A stretch of DNA of 64,000 nt from Paenibacillus sp. PAMC 26794. GTDB taxonomy: Bacteria > Bacillota > Bacilli > Paenibacillales > Paenibacillaceae. The translations under genes were made by a program, and so were the position numbers. Under the pieces are notes generated by a model, which saw only the letters and a program-made list of their open reading frames with translations, had not been told where the DNA came from and made no database searches. The number at the start of each line of letters is the position of its first letter. The stretch's first letter is position 1. Positions 52,929 through 62,377 of this stretch are shown here, in pieces. The stretch is taken from assembly GCF_000316035.1 (NCBI RefSeq), contig NZ_ANHX01000025.1:124001-188000 (forward strand), read 5' to 3'.

Positions 52929-52934
52929 ACAATT

Positions 52935-52963
52935 ATTATATCCCTAACTGTGTAAAAAGTAAA
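52935..52963 (-). promoter_or_regulatory. Promoter of the probable 6S RNA
   Basis: On the minus strand -35 TTTACT (52958-52963), a 17-base spacer and a perfect -10 TATAAT (52935-52940). The predicted start is about 52928. It lies just after the stop of the YesL-like gene. Confidence 0.8.
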
Positions 52964-52980
52964 TGGCGATCCATCATGTT

Positions 52981-53793
52981 TTATTTTTGCAATGTAATGT
53001 TTTTGTCGTCTGATGGCTCAGATGTTTCACCATTCTCTGCTGATTGTTCAGCCAGCGCAGCAGCTTCCTCTTCTTCCTTCTTGAGTTGCATCTTCTCCAT
53101 CTGCTCCTGCATCTTGTTGAAGGTTGCGTAGAAGTTAAAGAACGCGAACCAAGCAATGATGCTGATAATGAAGAAAACGAACAAGACTGGATAACGGAAA
53201 CCGATGTAGAACAGCAATCCACTTCCCAGCAATGTGGAAAATACACGGAATGGTCTGATCAGCGTAAGCAATACCGCGTTTTTGATAATGAGTCCGATGG
53301 ACATATGATAGTGTACAACCATCGAGAAAAAGTTAAAGAGTGATACAAATAACAAGAGAAGCAGTACTAGCATGATGATTCCCACGAGCTGCATATTGCG
53401 GAACTGCGTCATGTACACTGTATAATCCAGATACATAATCGCGAACAGCAGTGTGTAAAAAATGCCCCCAATTAAACTTTGCTTGTAGTTTTCCTTGTAA
53501 CCTACAAAGAAAGTACGGAAGATCGGTACATCTGTATCGCCCATATTCCATTTACGAACAACCGTAAACAGCGCCGAAGTCGCCGGGAACAGTGTAAGCG
53601 GTGCCACAATAGCTATAGCCCAGTTCATTTGCAATGATTCGTTTGCGAGGTTCTGCTGCATCACGAGCAGTTTCATAATCAAGAAAAACAAGAACGGAGA
53701 CGAACAAATAGCCCACAACAGATTGGTTGCGGCCAGTCTCGTAATCCACTCTGTAAGCCGGTAGATCCCACCCATAGCTCCTTTAAATTCCAA
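52981..53793 (-). CDS. YesL-like membrane protein (DUF624)
   Basis: A 270-residue membrane protein with about six helices in the DUF624/YesL pattern: GGIYRLTEWITRLAATNLLW at the N-terminus, FPATSALFTVVRKW, and FFVGYKENYKQSLIGG. YesL-type genes often accompany YesMN/sugar importer operons, but none adjoins this one. The C-terminal 40 residues are charged and rich in Glu (MQLKKEEEEAAALAEQSAEN), an extension beyond the domain. Start TTG 53793 has AGGAGG 8 bases upstream; the in-frame ATG at 53775 is too close to AAGGAG. Confidence 0.88.
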   Translation of the reverse strand: MEFKGAMGGIYRLTEWITRLAATNLLWAICSSPFLFFLIMKLLVMQQNLANESLQMNWAIAIVAPLTLFPATSALFTVVRKWNMGDTDVPIFRTFFVGYKENYKQSLIGGIFYTLLFAIMYLDYTVYMTQFRNMQLVGIIMLVLLLLLFVSLFNFFSMVVHYHMSIGLIIKNAVLLTLIRPFRVFSTLLGSGLLFYIGFRYPVLFVFFIISIIAWFAFFNFYATFNKMQEQMEKMQLKKEEEEAAALAEQSAENGETSEPSDDKNITLQK

Positions 53794-53963
53794 ACATTTC
53801 TCCTCCTCTGCAGCCTTGCGAATTACCTGAAGTCTAATATTAATATACCTTATTATAGATAGGAAAAGCCAGTACTTCCCGAAAAGAGATCGTCATTGTC
53901 CTTAACTAGCGCTTCTGGCCGCTTCTGGCAGTGAAATAAAATGACACAGTCACTTTGAAAATA

Positions 53964-53994
53964 AAAAAATGGAGCAGTTGCCCGCTCCATTTTT
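53964..53994 (-). terminator. Rho-independent terminator of the DEAD-box helicase gene
   Basis: An 11-bp stem (53984-53994 with 53965-53975) followed by a T-rich tract on the minus strand (TTTTTTTATTTTC), 18 bases past the helicase stop. Confidence 0.88.
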
Positions 53995-54011
53995 CAGATC
54001 ATACGTTTATA

Positions 54012-55616
54012 TTACTCGAAAGAAGAATCTTTCGCTGGACGACGTCCTTCGTTGCTGCTTGGACGCGGTTTGCGGTCACGGTTGTAACCACCTTCTCTGC
54101 TTCCACCACTAGTGCTGCTGCTACCGCTGCTGCTGTTACGATCACGGTTGTAGCCACCACGTCCGCCACCACTGCTGTTACGATCGCGGTTGTAACCACC
54201 ACCACTGCCGCCGCTACCACTTGTGCGGTTACCGCTGTAACCCGATGGTTTACGTCCGCCAGAGCGAACATCCGGTTTACGACGTTTTGCACGGATTGGA
54301 TCTTCAGGAGTCAGATCAACTTGAGCATCTTTCTTGTCACCTGTCAGGAGCTTCAGTGCAGCCGACAACAGTTGAACAGAATCATATTGCTCAAGCATTT
54401 GAATCGCAATACCTTTGTATTCGTTCAGTTCGCCTGATTGTACGATTTCCAGCAAACGCTCAGCTGTCAAACGTTGTTTGCCTTCAACCGCTTCTGCCAT
54501 TGTTGGAAGTGGTTTACGTGGAATACGGTGACGTGTTACACGCTCGATGAAGTGCAAGTGATCAATCTCACGCGGTGTAACGAAGGACCAAGCAGCACCC
54601 TCTTTACCCGCACGACCTGTACGACCGATACGGTGAACATAGCTCTCCGGATCTTGCGGAAGGTCAAAGTTAACAACGTGAGTTACGCCAGATACGTCGA
54701 GACCACGTGCAGCCACGTCTGTTGCAACGAGTACGTCAATGCTGCCGTCACGGAACTTACGCATTACCGCATCACGTTGATTCTGGGACAAGTCACCATG
54801 AAGACCGTCTGCAGAATATCCACGTTTTTGCAAAGCTTCAGCCAATTCGTCAACACGACGTTTTGTACGTCCGAATACGATCGCCAGTTCAGGAGATTCC
54901 ATATCCAGCAAACGGCTCAACGCTTCGAATTTTTGACGCTCAGGTACTTCGATATAGGATTGGTCAATCAATGGTGCACTAACATGCTTCGGAATCACAG
55001 AAATGTGCTCAGGATTGTTCAAGAATTGTTGTGCCAATTTTTGAATGTTAGGAGGCATTGTTGCTGAGAACAGCATCGTTTGGCGCTCGTCTGGAACTTG
55101 TTTCAGGATGGATTGAATATCCTCCATGAAACCCATGTCGAGCATTTCATCCGCTTCATCTAATACAACAGTTTGTACATCATCAAGTTTGATTGTTTTA
55201 CGGTTGATGTGGTCAAGGAGACGTCCAGGTGTACCAATGATGATCTGTGGTTTTCTTTTCAGTGCACGGATTTGACGAACGATATCTTGTCCGCCGTAGA
55301 TTGGCAGGGAGCGCAGACCTTTGAAGCGAGTGAGTTTTTCGATCTCTTCAGCAACTTGAATTGCAAGTTCACGTGTAGGTGCCATAATAAGGGCGCGGAT
55401 TTTCTCGTCACTTTTAGAGATTTTGCTGATCAACGGAATACCGAATGCAGCTGTTTTACCCGTACCTGTTTGAGCTTGGCCGATCAAATCTCTGCCTTCG
55501 AGTGCCAAAGGAATCGCTTTGGATTGGATCGGTGTTGCTTCTTCAAACCCGAGCTCAGTGATGGCTTGCAGCACCAGTGGTTCAAGATTGAAATCTGAGA
55601 AATTTAAATTTGTCAA
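54012..55616 (-). CDS. DEAD-box RNA helicase (CshA/DeaD type) with GGYNRDR repeat tail
   Basis: A 534-residue ATP-dependent RNA helicase. The Q motif [17 protein letters not shown] is followed by motif [13 protein letters not shown], motif [15 protein letters not shown], motif III FSATMP, motif [15 protein letters not shown] and motif [15 protein letters not shown]. After about residue 440 the tail is Gly/Ser/Arg-rich with three copies of GGYNRDR, an RGG-like RNA-binding tail. It likely acts in ribosome assembly, cold adaptation and RNA turnover. The start TTG at 55616 has AAAGGAG 11-12 bases upstream. Confidence 0.94.
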   Translation of the reverse strand: MTNLNFSDFNLEPLVLQAITELGFEEATPIQSKAIPLALEGRDLIGQAQTGTGKTAAFGIPLISKISKSDEKIRALIMAPTRELAIQVAEEIEKLTRFKGLRSLPIYGGQDIVRQIRALKRKPQIIIGTPGRLLDHINRKTIKLDDVQTVVLDEADEMLDMGFMEDIQSILKQVPDERQTMLFSATMPPNIQKLAQQFLNNPEHISVIPKHVSAPLIDQSYIEVPERQKFEALSRLLDMESPELAIVFGRTKRRVDELAEALQKRGYSADGLHGDLSQNQRDAVMRKFRDGSIDVLVATDVAARGLDVSGVTHVVNFDLPQDPESYVHRIGRTGRAGKEGAAWSFVTPREIDHLHFIERVTRHRIPRKPLPTMAEAVEGKQRLTAERLLEIVQSGELNEYKGIAIQMLEQYDSVQLLSAALKLLTGDKKDAQVDLTPEDPIRAKRRKPDVRSGGRKPSGYSGNRTSGSGGSGGGYNRDRNSSGGGRGGYNRDRNSSSGSSSTSGGSREGGYNRDRKPRPSSNEGRRPAKDSSFE

Positions 55617-55921
55617 AATTATTCATGCTCCTTTTATATGGTGGACATGGTGGACAATCCACTTTGTTGTCTGTATTCTTAAGTAGCGTTAATATTTATA
55701 GGGTATCCCAACAGGGCAAATTATTTTCACTAACGAATATAATTCCATGAATGGGTCCCCAACATAAGACTAAAACTACATACATGTGTTTGAAACATTT
55801 CAAAATTTTATTGCTCCATTTAGGAAAAGTTTCCTACTCAAGAATATCCACAAATTATTATATCACAAAACAATTCAAGATTACCAGCAATCTGGTTTTA
55901 AATATAAATGAGGTGATTAAA

Positions 55922-56743
55922 TTGCCCAAAATAATTTGGCACTCTTTAGTGATCATTTTGGGTGCTGCAGCTATTGCCTGCGGCTTCAACTGGTTTTTGG
56001 TCCCCCATCAGCTTTTAAGCGGCGGGGTGTCCGGTATTTCAATGCTTCTGGGTTATTTTACAACGTTGAATCTTAGTATAATGTATTTTGTTCTTAACAT
56101 TCCCCTGCTCATTGCAGGTTGGTTTATTCTTGGACGACGCTTCATTACATTAAGTATTCTCTCGGTAGCAGCCACTTCCTGGTTCATTGCGCTTCTGCCT
56201 GATTTTGCTGTGGCTACAGACCCTTTACTTAGTTCTGTATTTGGCGGTGTGCTTATTGGAATGGGCACTGGCGTTTCCTTCAGAGTCGGCGGCTCCACAG
56301 GAGGACTCGACATTGTTGGGTCCATTTTCACGCGTAAACGAGACTTTCCGATTGGTACAGTGATGGCCGGCATGAACGGTTCGATCATTATGCTTGCAGG
56401 ATACCTGAGTGACAATTGGAATACAGCCTTGGCCTCCATGGTATCCATCTACATTACAGGCAAAGTGCTTGATCTGATCCATATCAGTCACGTCAAAGTA
56501 ACACTGTACATTATTACAAACGAAACCGAAGCCATGTTAAAAAAATTACTTGTTCGGCCTCGTGGAGTTACCAAAATTAAGACTCAAGGGGCATACACGG
56601 ATATTGAGAAGGACATGCTCATGACCGTTACCACCCGCTACGAGTTGGTTGAAATTAAACGTATTATCAAGGATACAGATCCAAACGCTTTTGTTAACAT
56701 TGTGGAAACGGTTGGTGTTATGGGTTCATTTCGCAGAAGTTGA
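55922..56743 (+). CDS. YitT family membrane protein (DUF161 + DUF2179)
   Basis: A 273-residue protein with five or six membrane helices. GFNWFLVPHQLLSGGVSGISMLLGY is the YitT/DUF161 signature, with a second half-repeat GTGVSFRVGGSTGGLDIVG. The C-terminal cytoplasmic DUF2179 domain reads GVTKIKTQGAYTDIEKDMLMTV. Function unresolved. The TTG at 55922 has GAGGTG 6 bases upstream; the 57-residue upstream extension covers an AT-rich leader and is not supported. Confidence 0.9.
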   Translation: MPKIIWHSLVIILGAAAIACGFNWFLVPHQLLSGGVSGISMLLGYFTTLNLSIMYFVLNIPLLIAGWFILGRRFITLSILSVAATSWFIALLPDFAVATDPLLSSVFGGVLIGMGTGVSFRVGGSTGGLDIVGSIFTRKRDFPIGTVMAGMNGSIIMLAGYLSDNWNTALASMVSIYITGKVLDLIHISHVKVTLYIITNETEAMLKKLLVRPRGVTKIKTQGAYTDIEKDMLMTVTTRYELVEIKRIIKDTDPNAFVNIVETVGVMGSFRRS

Positions 56744-56911
56744 GACACCTGTACGGTTAACAATTCACAACATTGTGGTATAATAACGGTGTACGGCTCC
56801 TAAATATGTTGTATAGCAGGTTCAACCCTTCAATTTCACAGGCCATATGCTTTCCCGAATCGCGCCGAATGACTTACCATTTTGGAATTCGAGTAGGAAA
56901 GGGTGATTATT

Positions 56912-57106
56912 GTGGATATGGAAACGGTAAAACTGTTTGAGATTGTCAACAGATGGTGCCCGGAAATGCTCCCTTTCTTGAAACCGAATGAACTCGACTC
57001 ACTGATTGTCCTCCGGGATGGGCTGGGCATCCTGGAACAGGGAGACGCAATGGAAATCATTCAGTACAGTATTTGTGAGCATCAAAATGAGATTTACATT
57101 CAATAA
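56912..57106 (+). CDS. Small protein of unknown function (64 aa)
   Basis: Unrecognised acidic protein of about 64 residues (ETVKLFEIVNRWCPEMLPF, then a LGILEQGDAMEIIQY segment). The GTG at 56912 has AAAGG 9-10 bases upstream; the GTG at 56903 touches it. It is followed by a terminator at 57127, which supports a real transcribed gene. No motif suggests a function. Confidence 0.6.
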   Translation: MDMETVKLFEIVNRWCPEMLPFLKPNELDSLIVLRDGLGILEQGDAMEIIQYSICEHQNEIYIQ

Positions 57107-57126
57107 TTTTTTTCAGATTGATTACG

Positions 57127-57172
57127 CCGCTTCTTGCAGGGGATTTCCTCAGCAGGAAGCGGTTTTCATTTT
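57127..57172 (+). terminator. Rho-independent terminator after the 64-aa gene
   Basis: Stem CCGCTTC-T-TGC with GCA-G-GAAGCGG, followed by TTTTCATTTTTT, 20 bases after the stop codon. Confidence 0.82.
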
Positions 57173-57269
57173 TTCCATGTGTTTCATTACTTGATTAATA
57201 TGGTTAAAAGCCCAGAGGCTTTAATGTATAATTCATACATGGAATGCACACATAAGGGAGTGGAAATGA

Positions 57270-58451
57270 ATGAACATGTTTTGGGCTTTACTGGCTATGG
57301 CCTTTGGAAGCTTTGGTGGTGCCCCCGCAGTGGCGGACCAGGGAAACCCTCAATTCCAATCGTTAACCAACAGTTTTAACACCGCAATTATCCAATCTCA
57401 AAAAGATCAGGTCGTTATTGATGCCGATAACCCACCTGCCAAAATTGATCCTCAACCTGATGCACCTGTGGTCAAAGGTATTTATGTAACGGCCTACAGC
57501 GCCGGCGGCGCACGTATGAAAGAACTGCTGGAACTGACAGACAGTACAGAACTGAATGCCATGGTCATTGATATCAAAGACGATCTCGGATACATAACTT
57601 ATCCCACAGAAAACAAAGCGCTTCAGAAAATGGGTAAATCCCAACCTTTTATTCGGGATATCGATGCCTTGATGAAACGATTGCAAAAACATGAGGTCTA
57701 CCCTATTGCACGTGTCGTTGTATTCAAAGATACGATTCTTGCCAAGAAAAATCCGGAGCTCTCCTTCCGCAATAAGGATGGTTCTGTTTGGGCGAATGGC
57801 AAAGGCGACAGCTTCGTGAATCCTTACAGCAAGGAAGTATGGGACTATAACATTGAGATAGCCAAGGAAGCAGCCAAGCTTGGATTCAAAGAGATTCAAT
57901 TTGACTACGTTCGTTTCCCGGAAGGTTTCGAAACTCGAGCCCATGTACTGAAATATACCAAATCTGACAAGTCCCGAGTTGATATTGTGGCTGAATTCGT
58001 ACAATATGCACGCAAGGAGCTGGCACCTCTCGGTGTTCGTGTCTCGGTAGATATCTTCGGTTATGCGGCTTCTGTACCTGCGGCTGAAGGTATTGGACAG
58101 GATTTTGTTAAAATATCCGAAAATGTGGATGTGATCTCACCCATGGTATACCCGAGTCACTATTCAACTGGCTGGTATGGGGTGAAGGACCCTGACAAAG
58201 ATCCTTACACGACCATCAAAGGCTCGATGGAAGACACACACAAGAAACTGGACCCTACCAAGGAGCTCAAACCCGTCATTCGTCCGTGGATTCAGGACTT
58301 CACAGCAAGCTGGCTGGGAAGTGGGCACTATATCAAGTATGGCAAGAAACAAGTGGAAGACCAGATCAGGGCGATGAAAGACATGGATGTGCATGAATAT
58401 CTGCTCTGGAATGCGTCCAACCGATACACTTCAGGTGTAGATTATAAGTAA
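57270..58451 (+). CDS. Secreted putative glycoside hydrolase (DUF4015 family)
   Basis: A 393-residue exported protein with a short hydrophobic N-terminus ending near PAVADQG. The body follows the DUF4015 pattern, a TIM-barrel predicted to be glycosidase-like: VKGIYVTAYSAGG at the first strand, NAMVIDIKDDLGYITY, RVVVFKDTILAKKNPEL, EIQFDYVRFPEG with candidate acidic residues, SVDIFGYAA, and ISPMVYPSHYSTGWYG. Substrate unknown. Two ATGs compete; 57270 has AAGGGAG 9 bases upstream. Monocistronic with terminator. Confidence 0.88.
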   Translation: MNMFWALLAMAFGSFGGAPAVADQGNPQFQSLTNSFNTAIIQSQKDQVVIDADNPPAKIDPQPDAPVVKGIYVTAYSAGGARMKELLELTDSTELNAMVIDIKDDLGYITYPTENKALQKMGKSQPFIRDIDALMKRLQKHEVYPIARVVVFKDTILAKKNPELSFRNKDGSVWANGKGDSFVNPYSKEVWDYNIEIAKEAAKLGFKEIQFDYVRFPEGFETRAHVLKYTKSDKSRVDIVAEFVQYARKELAPLGVRVSVDIFGYAASVPAAEGIGQDFVKISENVDVISPMVYPSHYSTGWYGVKDPDKDPYTTIKGSMEDTHKKLDPTKELKPVIRPWIQDFTASWLGSGHYIKYGKKQVEDQIRAMKDMDVHEYLLWNASNRYTSGVDYK

Positions 58452-58483
58452 TCCGGCCTCTTTCATATTTCTATATTTCACTC

Positions 58484-58518
58484 AACCTCGTTCTGTTTGA
58501 AGCAGAACGAGGTTTTTT
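58484..58518 (+). terminator. Rho-independent terminator of the DUF4015 gene
   Basis: A 12-bp perfect stem (58484-58495 with 58503-58514), 7-base loop, then a T run (GGTTTTTTGG). Confidence 0.92.
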
Positions 58519-58651
58519 GGTGTTCATTTTTCTTAGTACGCCCACCCCAGCGCTTCTGTCCCTATTCAAAACGGACAAAATCCACTAGAATGAATAGCTG
58601 TCCATATATGACACTTGGATGATAACTCTTTAGAATAGTGAGGCACTGCCA

Positions 58652-60010
58652 GTGAACATGAACACAACAAGTTTTTCTCAAAAAGTGAAGCAATTCCTGA
58701 TTATATTTTTGCCCATCTTCACCACTCAAATCGCCCTCTCTGCCATGTCGTTCTTCGACACGAATATGTCAGGCAAGTTCTCCCCCGCCGATCTGGCAGG
58801 AGTCGCCATCGGCACAAGTCTGTGGTTGCCCGTGCAAACTGGACTGAGCGGCATTCTGATCGGAATTACACCTATCGTTTCCCATCTGTTAGGTTCCAGA
58901 CGGAATGATCAGATCGGGTATAACGTCATCCAGGCGTTGTATCTCGGGATTGCAGTCAGTCTCGTCGTTATCGGAGCCGGGGCGCTGTTACTTGTCCCTA
59001 TACTGAACGGAATGCCCCTGGAGCCCCGGGTTGCCCAAGTCGCCTTATATTTTTTGTGCGCACTAGCTTTTGGCATTATCCCGCTCTTCGGATATACCGT
59101 GCTGCGCAGCTTCATGGATGCACTAGGCCAGACGCGAACTACAATGTTCATTACGCTGGTCTCTCTGCCCGTTAATATCTTGCTGAATTATCTGCTAATA
59201 TTCGGCCGCTGGGGCTTTCCACAATTGGGCGGTGTTGGTGCTGGTGTTGCTACAGCATGTACATACTGGCTGATCTTTCTGATTAGTCTCTTTTTTGTCC
59301 ATCGGGTAGAACCTTTCGCCCAGTATGGCATTTTCCGTCAATGGACCCGTGTATCATTGTCCAAATGGAAAGAGTTACTCAAGATTGGAGTGCCCATCGG
59401 ATTCGCGACTTTTTTCGAAACGTCCATCTTCGCTGCTGTGACTTTAATGATGAGCCGTTTCGATACCACAACAATTGCTGCCCACCAGGCGGCGCTGAAC
59501 TTCGCTTCTACGCTCTACATGTTGCCTGTGAGCATATGTATGGCTCTTACGATCCTTGTGGGCTATGAGGCAGGTGCGGGGCGTCTGAGAGATGCCAGAC
59601 AATACAGTCTGCTTGGAATTGGTGGAGCCATCGGGCTCTCCCTGCTGACAGCCATCGTGTTGATTGTGTTCGGCGAACAGATTGCAGGCGTGTATTCAAA
59701 CGATCGAGAGGTCATTGCACTTACGCAGCATTTCCTCATCTACGCCATTTTCTTTCAGATCTCGGATGCGATTGCTACACCGACCCAAGGAGCATTGCGT
59801 GGCTACAAAGATGTTAATCCGGCACTAATCATTACGTTCGTAGCGTATTGGATTATTGGCTTGCCTGTAGGTTATCTAACTGCTATGTATACTACACTCG
59901 GTGCCTTCGGATACTGGATTGGACTCATTGCCGGCCTTGCTGTAGGAGCAACAGCGCTTCTCTGGAGACTCTTCCTGGTACAAAAACAAGCCGCACTCCG
60001 CAAGGCGTAA
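58652..60010 (+). CDS. MATE family efflux transporter (NorM-like)
   Basis: A 452-residue membrane protein with 12 helices in two halves. N-half marks are [18 protein letters not shown] and [19 protein letters not shown]; the second half has [16 protein letters not shown] and [13 protein letters not shown]. These are characteristic of NorM-type sodium or proton drug antiporters. The GTG at 58652 has GAGG 8 bases upstream; the ATG at 58658 is an alternative. Ends at a terminator facing pfkA. Confidence 0.92.
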   Translation: MNMNTTSFSQKVKQFLIIFLPIFTTQIALSAMSFFDTNMSGKFSPADLAGVAIGTSLWLPVQTGLSGILIGITPIVSHLLGSRRNDQIGYNVIQALYLGIAVSLVVIGAGALLLVPILNGMPLEPRVAQVALYFLCALAFGIIPLFGYTVLRSFMDALGQTRTTMFITLVSLPVNILLNYLLIFGRWGFPQLGGVGAGVATACTYWLIFLISLFFVHRVEPFAQYGIFRQWTRVSLSKWKELLKIGVPIGFATFFETSIFAAVTLMMSRFDTTTIAAHQAALNFASTLYMLPVSICMALTILVGYEAGAGRLRDARQYSLLGIGGAIGLSLLTAIVLIVFGEQIAGVYSNDREVIALTQHFLIYAIFFQISDAIATPTQGALRGYKDVNPALIITFVAYWIIGLPVGYLTAMYTTLGAFGYWIGLIAGLAVGATALLWRLFLVQKQAALRKA

Positions 60011-60040
60011 CATTGATGTACTCACTCCGTGAAACAACAA

Positions 60041-60079
60041 AAAGAGCACAATCCACGTTAAAGCGGGATTGTGCTCTTT
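60041..60079. terminator. Bidirectional terminator between the MATE gene and pfkA
   Basis: A 14-bp perfect stem (60041-60054 with 60066-60079); the ends AAAG/CTTT supply short T tracts on both strands. Confidence 0.85.
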
Positions 60080-60093
60080 GCGTATGAATCGAA

Positions 60094-61065
60094 TTATTGG
60101 GACAAACGTTGTGCAAGCTCGTAAGTCACCATATCGAAATCTTTTTTTGTGTTAACCACTTTATCAATATCCGTCAGGGTAAGTTCACCCTTGATAATGC
60201 CACAACCTTTGTCTGTCTCGCCTGCGATCAGGCTACGAACAGCGAAGTCACCTAAACGGCTTGCCAGGTTACGGTCGAAAGGTGTTGGCGTACCTCCACG
60301 CTGAATGTGACCCAGAACGGTTACACGCGGCTCATATGTCGGGCAACGTTCCATCAGTTCTTTTGCTACATCCTCACCCTTGCCCACGCCTTCAGCAACG
60401 ATGATAATACTGTGGCGTTTGCCGTGTGCAAAGTTAGCTTTCATGCGATCTGCTACTTCGTCCATGTCAAACGGAACTTCCGGCACAAGAATCGTCTCAG
60501 CACCCGAAGCAAGTCCGGAATGCAGAGCGATATCCCCACAGTGACGACCCATAACTTCAACGATGGAAGAACGTTCGTGTGAAGACATCGTATCACGCAA
60601 TTTGTTTACTGCATCAACCACTATGCTTACAGCTGTATCGAATCCGATGGTATAGTCGGTGAATGAAACATCGTTATCAATCGTTCCTGGCAGACCCATG
60701 GTGTTAATGCCCAGCTTGCTCAGTTTGTTCGCTCCGTTGTAGGAACCATCCCCACCGATAACAACCAGACCGTCAATGCCACGCGCACGCAGAATGTCCG
60801 CACCTTTTTGCTGACCTTCAGCGGTATAGAACTCCTTGCAACGTGCCGATTGAAGAACCGTCCCCCCCCGTTGGATGATATCCCCTACACTCCGCAAATC
60901 CATTGGGAAAATGTCATTATTCAAAAGACCCTGGTATCCACGTTGAACTCCATATACTTCGAGACCGTGAAACAGTCCGCTGCGAACAACCGCACGAACA
61001 GCCGCGTTCATCCCCTGTGAATCACCACCGCTCGTTAATACTGCGATTTTCTTTACTGCTGTCAT
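60094..61065 (-). CDS. pfkA: ATP-dependent 6-phosphofructokinase
   Basis: A 323-residue glycolytic enzyme phosphorylating fructose-6-phosphate. ATP site VLTSGGDSQGMNAAVRAV and VIGGDGSYNGA; catalytic loop LPGTIDNDVSFTDYTIGFDTA with the base Asp; sugar site MGRHCGDIALHSGLA and HIQRGGTPTPFDR. Gly at the Asp/Gly position after GGDG supports ATP over pyrophosphate. Usually pfkA is followed by pyk in Bacillota; here it ends at a terminator and no pyk is adjacent, so it may be a second copy. GAGGAAG precedes the ATG. Confidence 0.95.
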   Translation of the reverse strand: MTAVKKIAVLTSGGDSQGMNAAVRAVVRSGLFHGLEVYGVQRGYQGLLNNDIFPMDLRSVGDIIQRGGTVLQSARCKEFYTAEGQQKGADILRARGIDGLVVIGGDGSYNGANKLSKLGINTMGLPGTIDNDVSFTDYTIGFDTAVSIVVDAVNKLRDTMSSHERSSIVEVMGRHCGDIALHSGLASGAETILVPEVPFDMDEVADRMKANFAHGKRHSIIIVAEGVGKGEDVAKELMERCPTYEPRVTVLGHIQRGGTPTPFDRNLASRLGDFAVRSLIAGETDKGCGIIKGELTLTDIDKVVNTKKDFDMVTYELAQRLSQ

Positions 61066-61118
61066 GATGTTTCTTCCTCCTCTAGTTTCACTTCAGGCTC
61101 CGCAATATCACACCTGAC

Positions 61119-62198
61119 TTACATATTTTTCCGAATCCAGCGACTGAAAATGAAGAAAAATATTCTTGTAATCGGACTATTTTTCAGCAGACGTTTGGAT
61201 ACGACGCGAACTTCCTGCTGTTCGCTGACTTTGGGATCAGACAGGTAAATGGCAATCAGTCCTTCGATGATCATCCGGTGAAAGGAGCTTCCCGGAATCT
61301 TCTGCACATCGCTGCGTGCCATCTCCACAATAAAAGCAATTCGGTCCAGCATTGTCTCCACATTCTCATAATAGTTGCAGAAGTTGAGATCTCCCCCGAT
61401 GCGGTCCTCATCCTGATCAATTAAATAATCGAGCATAATGTGCAATGCGCATACATGTGGGAAATAGGCCGTGTGGATCGAAGCCGCTTGCTCTTCAGTC
61501 AACTGATCGTCACTCGCAGCCAGAAACAGCATGAAAACGCCCAGTGTAGAGCCAGTTGCAGCAGCAAATTCGTTCCAACGAAACTGAGGTGTGCGATGAC
61601 GATGCTCCGACCACCATTCGAGCAGTGCCGTTTCTCTCAGTTCCGGCTTGATATGCTTATATACCTGCAGGTCCGTGTATAGGCCTGCCAGATCCTGAAT
61701 TTGGGGCTTGGCGGACGTATAGCCTGGTAACTGACGGGTCAGTTCCTGACATGTGGTCACCAGATTCCGCAGATATCCGCCGTCATCCTGCTCCTCACGG
61801 AGGGCATAATAATTGACGGGAATCGCTTCGGGATCTACCGCATCAAGCATAGATTGATGGAGTAGACGAAAGTCATCCGGGTCCATCGATGTGCTGCGGT
61901 CGCACAGATTGTCCAAATAATCACTAATAGTTTGATATGAAACGATCAGCGGAATCAGAATGTGTCTGTTGGGCAAGTCAGCTAATGCGTAGACGGTTCC
62001 GCCTTCACAGTGAAACTGTTTATCCTTCAGACTGGCAAGTGCCTGTGTACGCAACTCCTCATTCGGAATCGCCTCAGCTTGAGCACGCCATCCATTCAGT
62101 GCCTTCCGTGTTTCCGGAATGGTGTATTTGTACACCCCTCTCATCAATGCCAGCGGTCCACGCGGATATTGATGACGTTTTCGATTTGATTGGCTCAA
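61119..62198 (-). CDS. ytpB: Tetraprenyl-beta-curcumene synthase-like (YtpB, DUF2600)
   Basis: A 359-residue all-helical terpene synthase of the YtpB family, which cyclises tetraprenyl diphosphate in sesquarterpene synthesis. Acidic motifs for magnesium are ISDYLDNLCDRSTSMD near residue 92 and HIMLDYLIDQDEDRIGGDL near residue 255; the N-terminus GVYKYTIPETRKALNGW is characteristic. The TTG at 62198 has GGAGG 11 bases upstream. Located 53 bases after pfkA's start on the same strand; the sqhC-type partner gene is not in the window. Confidence 0.88.
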   Translation of the reverse strand: MSQSNRKRHQYPRGPLALMRGVYKYTIPETRKALNGWRAQAEAIPNEELRTQALASLKDKQFHCEGGTVYALADLPNRHILIPLIVSYQTISDYLDNLCDRSTSMDPDDFRLLHQSMLDAVDPEAIPVNYYALREEQDDGGYLRNLVTTCQELTRQLPGYTSAKPQIQDLAGLYTDLQVYKHIKPELRETALLEWWSEHRHRTPQFRWNEFAAATGSTLGVFMLFLAASDDQLTEEQAASIHTAYFPHVCALHIMLDYLIDQDEDRIGGDLNFCNYYENVETMLDRIAFIVEMARSDVQKIPGSSFHRMIIEGLIAIYLSDPKVSEQQEVRVVSKRLLKNSPITRIFFFIFSRWIRKNM

Positions 62199-62377
62199 AA
62201 TAAATGTGCCTCCACTTGGTTGAATACGTATTAGAGCGATTTTTAACCATTCCTATTATAATATGATCCCCTTAATTGTACAAATGATCTGCCGCATATT
62301 CCGCATAAAAAATCGCATCCGCACCCAAAGCTTTGTGATATACTAGCCATATTTCATCCATCAAAGGAGTCGTTGAC

